A stretch of 64,000 nt of DNA, taken from contig PYIU01000010.1 of NCBI GenBank assembly GCA_003415625.1, positions 1 to 64,000 on the forward strand, read 5' to 3'. The notes beneath the pieces are model-generated. The model ran no database searches and had not been told where the DNA came from. It saw only the letters and a program-made list of their open reading frames with translations. The position numbers and the translations under genes were made by a program. The stretch is from Aquanectria penicillioides. Its lineage: Eukaryota; Ascomycota; Sordariomycetes; Hypocreales; Nectriaceae. Positions 37,791 to 49,200 of the stretch are shown here, piece after piece; within the stretch, counting starts at the first letter, position 1; each line of letters begins with the position of its first letter.

Positions 37791-38369
37791 AGTCTATTTA
37801 AGCACCTATTCTATCTCTTAAGTATTGTATAGATATATATCCTTTATGCTCTAGAGGCCCTATTATATAGTTGTTATAGTAGTGGCTTTAATGCCTTAAT
37901 GGAGCTAATGCTAAATTGTATAGATAAGTCTTATTTACTTTTGCTTGCTATAGTAGTAGTTAATTAGCTAAATCCATTTATTAGCTTTTAAATAAATAGC
38001 TAAGGCAGCTATTGCTTATATTTTAGCCTGGCTAATTGTAAGATGTATAATTATATTAAATTAGGTCTTTTTTATTATAGCCTTTTTATTTATTTAAGAT
38101 AAAATATTAGTTCTGTCTATATCCTTAAATTATCCTTATTTAATATTATGGAACTAAATGTAAGTAATACTACTATTTTTATCTAAAAGCTTATAGATAA
38201 ACTTATTATTATTACTGCCTTAAGGCTAAAAGGGGCGGCCTAGCTAAGCTATAAGCAGGCTAAAGTAAAGTAGTTCTTAAAAGATAAATATAGCCTTCTT
38301 AAAATAGAGTAAAGAGCTAAAATTAAAAGGGAATGCTAAAGGCATTAAGGTAAAGATATATTAATAATA
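37791..38369. other. AT-rich gene-free spacer
   Basis: Continues from the copia-like relic without a recognisable domain and ends where the inverted fragment D begins. No gene is supported. Confidence 0.45.
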
Positions 38370-39130
38370 GGTTTAAAAGGGAAGGTAAAGGCCTTAATTG
38401 GTATTAAAGTTAATATTAAAATCGGTCTTAATTATAAGGATGCATTTAATAGAGAAGATTGGCTTTAGATTAGGCATTTAATCTCTAGCAATAATATAGT
38501 ATAGGATTTAAAGGTTAAAAACAGCTAAAGTATTAATATTTAAGCCAAACTAAAACTCAGCTGGATCAGTAGTGTAATTAGGGTTATAGGTATTGTAGTA
38601 GTTTTAGCCTAGGGCCTAAGGGCAGATTTATTAGATAGTCTAATTGTTTTAAATGAGTTATATATAATAGGTAAAGGAAGGCATAAGAGAATAAGTAATA
38701 TTATTAATAGGGCAGTCTCTAATAATAGTAGGCTGCTTTATAGCTATCTCTACAATACTTAACTAAATCTTAGCTAGTAAGTAGCAAATATAATCTTTAA
38801 CTATAAGCTTACTTATAGCGGTAATAGCAGTAGGAATACTAAATTAAAAGAGAAAAAAGAGGGAGAGAAAGAAGAAAAAGGGAAAAGGCAAAATTAAGAA
38901 ATGCAGTAAGAATAGTAGCAGTAAAATTAAATAGTGCTATTAATAATAATAAAGAGAGAAGAAAAAGGAAGGAAGGGAAGGTTATAGGAGAGGGAGGGCT
39001 TTTATAGCTGTAAGGAAAGTGTAGGTGCAAACCTAAGCATAAAGGTAAATGTAGGATTAAGTCTAGAGGTAAGTTAGAAGTAAGTTAAAAGTAAGTGCAA
39101 AAGCAAGTAAAGAGTAAGGTTAAGGCATAT
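38370..39130 (-). repeat. Inverted fragment D of the large repeat family
   Basis: The reverse complement aligns with copy C (40,560-41,260) and with the 3' part of A and B. Landmarks on the minus strand are AATAAATCTGCCCTTAGG (near 38,630), AATATTAATACTTTAGCTGT (near 38,540) and AACCTTTAAATCC (near 38,510). The pyrimidine-rich start of the repeat appears here as the purine tract at 38,840-39,000. D faces away from copy C, with the satellite between them. Confidence 0.7.
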
Positions 39131-39224
39131 ATTTTATAACTGTAGCTACTAAAGAGACTAATACTAAATTACTAATATATAAGTAATTCCTTATTTAATT
39201 TAATAATAATAGAAGATTTATATT

Positions 39225-40545
39225 AGTATAAAACCTAATATATAAGCCTTTTTACTATACTATAATATTAAATACCTTAATATTAAGGTAGCTAATTATA
39301 TTAAGCCCCTTAATACTATATACCTCTATACTAAAATAATAAATAATAATAATAAAGATTATAGTAATTAACTACCTTAAGCCCTTTAATACTATATACC
39401 TTAATATTAAAATAACTAATAATAATAATAAAAATTATAATAATTAACTACCTTAAGCCCTTTAATATTGCATACCTTAATATTAAAATAATTAATAATA
39501 ATAATAAAGATTATAGTAATTAACTACCTTAAGCCCTTTAATACTATATACCTTAATATTAAAGTAACTAATAATAATAATAAAGATTATAGTAATTAAC
39601 TACCTTAAGCCCTTTAATACTATATACCTTAATATTAAAGTAATTAATAATAATAATAAAGATTATAGTAATTAATAATAATAATAAAGATTATAATAAT
39701 TAACTACCTTAAGCCCTTTAATACTATATACCTTTATATTAAAGTAACTAGCAATATATACCTTAATATTAAAGTAATTAATAATAACAATAAAGATTAT
39801 AATAATTGACTACCTTAAGCCCTTTAATATTGTATACCTTAATATTAAAGTAATTAATAATAATAATAAAGATTATAATAATTAATAATAATAATAAAGA
39901 TTATAGTAATTAACTACCTTAAGCCCTTTAATACTATATACCTTAATATTAAAGTAATTAATAATAATAATAAAGATTATAGTAATTAATTACCTTAAGC
40001 CCTTTAATACTATATACCTTTATATTAAAGTAACTAATAATATATACCTTAATATTAAAGTAACTAATAATAATAATATAGATTATAGTAATTAACTACC
40101 TTAAGCCCTTTAATACTATATACCTTAATATTAAAGTAATTAATAATATATACCTTTATATTAAAGTAATTAATAATAATAATAAAGATTATAATAATTA
40201 ACTACTTTAAGCCCTTTAATACTATATACCTCTATATTAAAGTAATTAATAATATATACCCTAATATTAAAATAATTAATAATAATAATAAAGATTATAG
40301 TAATTAACTACCTTAAGCCCTTTAATACTATATACCTTAATATTAAAGTAATTAATAATATATACCTTTATATTAAAGTGATTAATAATAACAATAAAGA
40401 TTATAGTAATTAATTACTTTAAGCCCTTTAATACTATATACCTTAATATTAAAGTAATTAATAATAATAATAAAGATTATAATAATTAATTACCTTAAGC
40501 CCTTTAATACTATATACCTTTATATTAAAGTAATTAATAATACTA
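39225..40545 (+). repeat. 76-bp satellite with quantised 76/104/106-bp spacing
   Basis: The anchor CCTTAAGCCC (or a one-base variant) recurs at about 39,299, 39,375, 39,451, 39,527, 39,603, 39,707, 39,813, 39,917, 39,993, 40,099, 40,205, 40,311, 40,417 and 40,493. Spacings are only 76, 104 or 106 bp. The longer ones arise from an extra copy of a 28-bp (AATAATAATAAAGATTATA-type) or 30-bp (TATATACCTTAATATTAAAG-type) sub-block. Units contain the near-palindrome CTTTAATATTAAAG. The array is AT-rich and non-coding. Confidence 0.93.
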
Positions 40546-40559
40546 ATAACTCTTCCTTT

Positions 40560-41920
40560 AAGATTTTTACTTTACTTTTAATATTACTTTTACCTTACTT
40601 TTAGCATTACTTTTATATTTCTGCCTTTTGCTTTATAACTATAAAAACTTTTCTTTCTTTTTTTTTATAATTTTTGCCTTTTTTTCTTTCTTTTTCCTTT
40701 AGCTTTATTAATATTAGCACTATAATTTAACCTTTTACCCCTGCCTTCTTTATACTATTACCTTAAATGCACTCCCTATATCTATTATTCCTTTCTATCT
40801 TTCTCTCTCCTTATTACTGCTATTGCTTTTACTTTTATAGCTATAAATAACTTAACTCCTAAGGATTGCATTTAAAGGCTAGTACCTAAAATTTAGCTGT
40901 ATATTATTAAGATTGCCCTTAAGGAGCCTGCTATTATTAGTAATAGGCTTATTAATAATGCCCCTAACTCTCTTTTGCTATCCTTTATGCATTATCTATT
41001 AGCCATTTAGTATAATCTTTAACTTACTATTTAATAAATCTGCCCTTAGGCCTTAGGCTATAATTACTATAGTAATAATCCTAATAGCATTAAGGATAAT
41101 TTAATTAAGGTTTAATTTAGCCCTAATATTAATACTTTAGCTATCTTTAACCTTTAAATGCCCTATTATATTATTGCAGTTAATTATATCTTTAATCTAA
41201 AGCTAATTTACTTAATTAAGTGTATTTTTACAATTGAGTTTAGGTTTAATATTAACCCTACTAAAAGCAGCTAGAGTCCCTGCCTTTCTTTTTAAATGCA
41301 CTATTAATATATTTTTGCCTCCCTTCCTTTAGTATTGCCGCTTAATATAGGTTCTTTATCCCTTCTTTATTATATTACCTTTATCTTTTAAGTACCCCTA
41401 TACCCTAATCTACTTATATTTTGGCCAGGCCAACCCCCTTAGGCCAGATCTAGTTGCAATAGAGAGTTTATTTATAAGCTAATTAATGCTAAAAGTAGCA
41501 TTTTTTATATATAGTTTTATAATATTAAGCATAAATGCTTTTAGGATATAGATAGGACTAATATTTTATCTTAAGTAAATAAAAAGGCTATAAGTAGCAA
41601 TATATAGTTTAATATAATCTTGCATTTTATAGTTACTTGCATTAGTATAAAAGCGGTAGTAGCCCTAGCTGCCTATTTAATAGCTAGCAATTAGATGCAA
41701 TTAATTAACTATTATTATAATAAAGAGCAGTAAATAAAACTAATCTATGCTTTTTAGCATTATTTCTAATAAGGCATTAAAGCGGCCGCTACTATAACTA
41801 TATATAGGGGACTATTAAATGTAGAGGAAACCTATATATATAATACTTAAGAAAGGGAATAGAAGACTTAAATAGGTTTAGGGATGCTATTAGTTGCTTT
41901 TGGCCTTATTTTAATAATAT
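40560..41920 (+). repeat. Fragment C of the large repeat family
   Basis: It matches the 3' ~1.2 kb of copies A and B and the inverse of D. Landmarks are GGATTGCATTTAAAGGCTAG (near 40,860), ATTATTAGTAATAGGCTTATT (near 40,930; slightly varied in other copies) and AATATTAATACTTTAGCTAT. It begins immediately after the satellite with the same pyrimidine-rich start. A run of about 13 A at 42,026-42,038 follows about 100 bp beyond its end. Confidence 0.7.
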
Positions 41921-44544
41921 TATATTGGCTATAAAAGGAATTCAGTTTAAAGTAGTTATTTAAATAGTATCCCTTTATTCTTAACTTTAAAGAGGGTTTT
42001 AGGAACTGGATTTAAATGGAAAACACAAAAAAAAAAAAACAATAGTTTAATAAAAAATATAAAAGTAATAAAGAATAAAAAAAAAAGGTAAAATAAATTA
42101 GCTGAAAATAAAGAACTAAATTAAATCATTTAAGTAGGTAGTTAATAAATAAGAAAAAAGTATAGCCTAATTAATTGAAACTATTTAATAAAGAAGCTAA
42201 AAAAAAAATAGTATAGTAAAAGATAGTATATTAATAATATTTAGCTAGACTATTTTAATATTAATTCTATTAATATTATTATTTATTTATTTTTATTAAT
42301 TATATAAGTAATAATTAATTTACTTACCCTATACTATTTTACTTTAATTAATTATTTACCCTATATTAATTTACCTTAACTTAAGAATACTTAAACCTTT
42401 TTATATTACTTTATTATTACTTAACCTACTATACTTAATCCATTTTACTACTATTAAACCTATTAGCTACCCTAAACTAAGACTAGGCTAGTATATATAT
42501 TCTCTATATAACCCTAAAATTAAATATACATTAAGAAACAGTTATAGTTATAATTATAGTTATATTAGTTATATAGCAAATTTAATGATTTATATATTAG
42601 TGTATTAGCTTTAATCTAGCTTTATTAGTGTATTTTAAGCTAGATAAAACCTTTAGCTTAGGCGTCCTTTATTTCTGCCTAAATGCTGTTTTTAGCTTTA
42701 ACCTATTCCTAAATCCTTTGCAATGCCTACTTTCTATATGCATTAAAATAAGTAGGCAGGCTATTATATATGCCATTATTATAATATTATACTTTTAGTT
42801 GGTTTGAACTAATATTTAGTTAAGTGCAGTATGCCTTAATTAAGGCTAGTTATAGCTTAGTAAGAATGTTTTAGGCTTTAATAGCTATAGTAACTTTATT
42901 ATTTAGGTTGGTATTATAGATTAATAGTACCTTTTCTCTCTCTTTATTATAGTTAATTAGTGCTGCAGCCTAAGACTGCTAGTTTTTAGAGATACCTAAT
43001 TGATTAATATTGCAATTAGGACTAAATGTCCTTATTGAATAATAGAAGAAGCCAAAACAGACCTAAGCATTGCCTTTTAGCTTTAAGAACTATTAAGATA
43101 GGGTATAAAACTCCTCCTAATGCCTTTTATATCCTTTTTAGCTATCCTTCTATACTTTATCTTTATAGCTGATTGGGCATAAATATATAAATAGCCTGCT
43201 ATTAATATTAAGAGCCCTAAGATAATTATATAGTAGCTGCCTATATAGAATAAATTGCCTTTTAAGAATCTTTAGTATTATAGGTAAGCTATTAGTATAA
43301 GGTATAGCAAAAAGGTAAACCTTAAGATATAAGTAATTAATTAATTGTGCTATTATTTAGGTAGAAAAAGATTAGTATTTAATAATATAAGCTAGTATTA
43401 GTATTAAAATCCACTTATTAATTGTTATTTAAAGTTAAAGTTAATATAGGTTTTAATAGATAGATAGGTTGGTTAGTTAGTTATTTAATTAATTGATTGG
43501 TTATTTAATTAATTAATTGGCTAGTAGCTTTTATTAAAGTTAAGCAGTTAGTCTAGTAGTAATAAGGCTTCTCTCCTTTTAAATTAAAGGCAGGAAATAT
43601 ATATAATTGGGCAGTTATTATATAGATTAAAAAGGCTTAATTACTTAAATATTAGTGCAGTTATAGTCTAAATGTATAGCGGTAGTTAAAGCAAAAGGCT
43701 TACTTAATAAAATAGGTCCCTACTTCCCCTTTATATACCTAATGTATAAATAGTATAATAGAGAAGAGATAAAGGTTAAAAACCTTTAAGCTAGTATCTT
43801 AATACTTTACCTAATAGTTTTAATCTATTATCCTTAAGTTAGAAAACCCTATTAAACTGCCTAATATAAAGTAAAAGCGGTAAGATCTTTAGTATTAAAA
43901 GGCAATAATAACCTAACCTTTATACCTTAATGCTAAAGTTAATTTAAAGGATATTTCTATTATAGCTAGAACTTTATAGTGGCATTAGGCTTTAAGGCAA
44001 ATACTGCTTTTACCTTTACTATACTATTATTAATCCTTTTATTAATTAATAGAGGTAAATTGCAAATATATTTTATATTTTAGCCGCCCTTTTAAGCTAG
44101 GCGACCTTAATATAATAGAATAAATTTCCTTTACTTTATAAAATAGGCTAGATTTTTTTTAAGGAAGGGATCTTTTTAATGCAAACTTTAGCTATTATAG
44201 TATCTGCCTGCTAAAAGATTACTTTTTTAATTTAATATTTAGCTTGCAATAATAGATATAGAATAGAATAAATGCACTTTAATAAGCTATAGTAAACTAG
44301 CGGCTAGATTGAAATCCCCTTAATAGCTATACTATATATAGCTAGGTTTATAAGGGGCCAATATAAACTACTATAAATTGCTAGTAAAGCTAAAGCCTAT
44401 AAGCCTATTTAATTAATAGTGCTAAGTGTATTTATAAAAGAATAGATATAATTAAAGCAAGAATATGCTATATAACTAGCTGTAAGCTAGCAAGCTAGCT
44501 AGCAGTAAAAGTAAAGCCTTAATGCTATAGAAAGGTCCCTTAAA
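41921..44544. other. AT-rich gene-free DNA with short simple repeats
   Basis: Contains an A-rich patch (42,020-42,210), a TTAGTTATAGTTATAA-like run near 42,540-42,580, and a TTGG/TTAATTAA tetranucleotide patch at 43,460-43,525. No gene or family could be assigned. Confidence 0.5.
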
Positions 44545-44735
44545 TAATAAACTTAGTTTTTAGTATAAATAAATAGGTTTAGTGGCAGTAATAGCAGCCT
44601 ATAGTGCTAAAGAACTTAAGTAGAGGACCTAGCTAGCAGCCAGAAGCCTTTAGTATGAATAAATAGCTCTAGTGGTAGTAGAAGCAGCCTATAGTGCTAG
44701 GAGCCTATATAAAGGATCTAGCTAGTAATTGAAAG
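44545..44735 (+). repeat. Two-unit tandem repeat (~100 bp)
   Basis: Two successive units share TTTTAGTATAAATAAATAG (44,549) / CCTTTAGTATGAATAAATAG (44,647), AGCAGCCTATAGTGCTA and AGGACCTAGCTAG / AGGATCTAGCTAG. The differences between them are mainly transitions. No coding function is evident. Confidence 0.75.
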
Positions 44736-45279
44736 CCTTAAAAGATAAATATATAGTATAAGTTAGGCCTAAATAGCTGGGCAAAATATACTGCTATAGG
44801 GTAATCTACTTATAGATATACTATTGTACTAAAAAAACTAAATATACTGCTAAATATCTATCCCTTTAGTAAGGCCTAGCCATTTAAATAAAGAGTTAGC
44901 TTTAGTAATTAGGCAGTATAAATTAATGTTATTTTATGCTAGATCTAGCAGCTAGATTAGGCTGTGACTACTATAGCTAGCAGTTAGGTTTAGATTGGTG
45001 GCTAGCTTAGTTTAGCTGTTTGGCTGGCTTGGCTGCTCTCTTTTATATACCCTTTAAGGGCCTTTTAGTTCTATGTATACTAGAGTTAGTTTAAGGGCTA
45101 ATTTTAATTTTCTATAATATTTATTACTATAGAAAAACAAAAAAATTAACTTATAGCTATATAATAGCCAAACTATTTTATATGCATTTCTTAAACTTAA
45201 GAAATTTAAAAGGGCTATTGCAGCTAGGCTTAAAGCTAGCTACCCTACACAGTTAATTTAAGACTAAGGCCTATAGTTT

Positions 45280-46260
45280 ATTAGGGTTACTATTGCTATT
45301 GCTATTAGCTAGCTTAAATAGCTATACCTACTAGTAGTTGCTTTCTTTAGTTGCTGCTATTAATTGTGCTAATTAGCAGTTGCCTTTTATTAGGCGCTAT
45401 TAGTAGCTATATCTATTAATAGCTATAGTTAACTAGCTGCTGCTATTAGTTATATTAGCTATATCTATTAGCTATTGTAGTTAACTAGCTGCTGCTATAA
45501 GTTATATCTATTAGTAGTTGCCTTTTATTAGGCGCTGCTAGTAGCTGTGCCTATTAGTAGCTATAGTTAACTAGCTGCTGCTATTAGTTATGTTAGCTGT
45601 GTTTATTAGCTGCTATAGTTAATTAGCTGCTGCTATAAGTTATGCCTATTAGTAGTTGCTAGCTTTAATAGCTATACCTACTAATAGCTATAATTAATAA
45701 GTTGCTGCTATTAGCTATACCTAATAGTAACTATAATTAACTAGCTATATCTATTAGCTGCTATAATTAACTAGCCTATACTATTAGCCTTATCTATTAA
45801 TAGCTATAGTTAATTAATTGCTGCTATTAGCTATATTAGCTATATATATTAATAGTTGCAATTAATTAGCTATTGCTATTAGTTATGCCTATTAGTAACT
45901 ATAGTTAATTAGCTATGCCTATTAGCTGCTATAATTAACTAACTGCCTGCTATTAGCTATATCTATTAGTAGTTGCTAGCTTTAATAGCTATGCCTACTA
46001 ATAGCTGCAGTTAACTAACTATTGCTATTAGTTATGCCTATTAATAACTATAGTTAACTAGCTATTGCTATAAGTTATGCCTATTAGTAGTTGCAATTAA
46101 TTAGCTGCTGCTAATAGCTATGCCTATTAATAGCTATAGTTAATTAATTGCTGCTATAAGTTATGCCTATTAGCAGTTGCTATTAATTAGCTGTGTCTAT
46201 TAGTAGCTATAGTTAACTGGCCTATGCTATTAGCTCTACCTATAAGTTTAGGAGAACTGG
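45280..46260 (+). repeat. AGCT-rich minisatellite
   Basis: About 1 kb of imperfect units made from CTATTAGTAGCTATAG, TTAACTAGCTGCTGCTATTA and GTTATGCC. The word GTTAACTAG or a variant recurs at 45,428, 45,480, 45,566 and 45,618, spaced 52 or 86 bp, and less regularly later. AGCT and GTTAAC are palindromic words. GpC survives densely here although CpA is depleted. Confidence 0.85.
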
Positions 46261-49200
46261 TATAGGGTAGCTATATAGGGTAGCTATATAGAGTAACTGC
46301 ATTCTATTAGTATAAATAAATAATCTAATAGAAAAATATATATATTCTGCTTAAACAGCTAGGTATAGGGTATGCTAATAGAGTATATATCTATTAGTGC
46401 GGCTAGGCATCTATAAACTACCTAACTATATATAGAAGCACTTAATTAAATGCTTTTTATAGCCTTAAGGTATTATTAGGCTGCTATTCTTTTTTAATCT
46501 ATTAATTGCAAGAGAAATGCTATAGTTTTTAATATACTTCTATTGCATTTTAACCTTTATATTCTATATAAGCAATAAGGATTTATGCCTATAAGGAAAC
46601 TTCTTCTATAGCTTTTAGTATAGCTTAGTTACCTTTATTAAGAATTTTAGCTTAATTAATTGATTTTTATATATAATACCTAGCTCTTTATATACTATTA
46701 ATAAAGGGTATAAATTTATTTTTATTATTTTTCTTAATAACTAAAAGTCTATTTCTATTATTTTTAGATAATTAAGTATAAGAAGCCTATAGTAGAACCT
46801 TAGCTAATATGCTTTAATTATTTCTTTTTTATTAAAATTATAATGGAATTGCTATAGATCTATATACACTCCTTTTATTGCATTTTAATAATTCTATTCT
46901 ATATAGGCATTAAAAGATTATGCCTATAAGGGAACTTTTTAAATAGCTTTTAATATAATTTAATTGCTATTAATTAAAATCTTAGTCTATTTAATCTATT
47001 ATTAAATATAATCCTTAAATCCTTTTTATATTACTATTTATATTTTATTAAACCTCCCTAATAATAGATAAGCATTACTATACTTAATTTTAATTATTAC
47101 TATTAAACATTTATGCAATAAATCCCTTTAGATCCTTATAAAGGTAGAGTAATTCTTTTTATAATGCATTTAGCTCCTTACCTAGCAATAGCTATAACTT
47201 ACTATTTTATAAGCTATCCTAAGCTTTATCTATCTATATTTAATTTAATTCCTAAAGCACTTAATTGCTTATACCTTTATGCTTTAAGGTAAGGTAAAGC
47301 AATATATAGATTAGCATTTATAATATATATAGAAGTATATATAAGCTAGTATTAATAGTAAAACTTATTGATCTTTTTAATTATCTTAAAGATTTATAAG
47401 ATTAATCTATTATTTCAGTTCCCTTAAGGAAAGTTATTAGGCTAAAGGAACTAAAGTATCTATATAACTATATTTACTGTAAATAATATTGCTTCTTTTC
47501 TCTTTAGTGCAGCACTAAATGCACACTTCTTTAATGCTACTTATAGCATTGTTAAAGATGCAGTTAAAGTAAGCACTAATATTAGTATTAAATTGCATAA
47601 AGGGGTCCTAAGATTTTACTGTAAATAATTCTATGCCTATTAATAATACTTTAATACTTTATAGTTAGCACTGCTTTTATTAAATAATGCCTTTAGCTTT
47701 ATAAATCTATTATTAATTAACTATAGGATTTTCTTAAATGGAATGCTATAGCTAAAGTTAATTCTTTATTGCCTTTACTGCTTCCTTAATATACTATTGC
47801 CTTTCTATTGCTAAATAGCTTTAAGTGCTGCCTGCTTTAGGCTATTAGGTAGGGCCGCTAATACATTAAGTGCTATTATTAACTCTATTAGCTATATAAT
47901 ATGCTAGTATATTAGTTTTTATTAATGCTGGCCTAATACCTACTTAATTCTAATAGACTGTATTGCTGTTGCTAGCCTATTAATCCACTAAAACTTTATA
48001 ATGGCTTTTAAGCTTATGTGTTTAATGGCTGTATGTACTATAGGGAATTAGGTTAAATGCGCTAGCATAAAGGCAGTTGCCTTCTTTATATTTTAATTGA
48101 TTATAGCATTATATATCTCTTTAGTAAAGTTTTATTTTATTTTTATTATTACTATTAGATTACTAGCTATTTGCCCTTCCTTTAGGACTAGCACCTTAAG
48201 TAGCTCCTTAAGCCTTCTATATTAATATTAACTTAAATTTTAAGTTTACTTAATTATTATTTTTATAGATTAAAAGAAAAAGAGACTAAAATAATATAGG
48301 GCAAGTATAATTAATAAAGTGCAATATAGCACTAAAGCTTAACTTACTGCCAGTAAAATAGCTCCTTATATTACTTCTATACTTTAAGTATATAGCTAGC
48401 TTATATAGCTAGCTTGCTTTAGCTACTATAAAAAGCCTTATTTAGCCTTTAGTATAGCTAGATGCTAATAAAACCTTTTATTTAAAGTATTTATAGATCT
48501 TAAAAAGCCTTTTTAAGAAATCGGCTAGCACTAAAAATGCTATAAATAGACTGTCCTTTAAGCTTAGTAAACTAAAGATAGCTATATTAGTTTATTACTA
48601 CTATTGGCCTATAGTAATAAGCTAAAGTAGCAATATAAAGTAAGGTAGGGCAGTTATTAATTAATTTAGGCCATTAGCTAAGATTTATAATACTATTAGC
48701 ATTTTAAAAGTTTAGTATAGCTAGATTAATATATAGCTACTTTACTTTATATAAACTCTCTATAGTGCCTAGCAGCCTAAATATAAAAGATATAAGTGCT
48801 TATATATCTTTAATTAATAAAATATTATTTAATTAATTTAAGGCCACTACCCCTTTTAAGCTTATTAACTTTAGCCCTTACTCTTTATTAGTAGTAAACT
48901 AGTGCTTTATTTCTTTAATAGTAAGTTTAAATACCTTTAAAAAGGATATAAGGACCTTAAGAAATACTTTAGGAGGAAACTAATGTAAGATCTATAAGTA
49001 AAGCTATCTATCCTTAAGGAAGAATCTTATTAATTAAAAGATTAGCTAAAGTACTATTATAAATATCTACTATATAGGCATTAGCTTAAATATATAGATA
49101 GATATAATTTATTTAAAGTAAAATAAATACTCTTTTTAGTTAATTATAGCTTAAATCTATTGCCTTTTTTGTGTAAATAGTATTAATGCACTTAAATCAT

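Noticed and set aside
39225..40545. Centromeric satellite
   Set aside because: It is only 1.3 kb and 40 kb from a telomere; nothing else supports centromere function.
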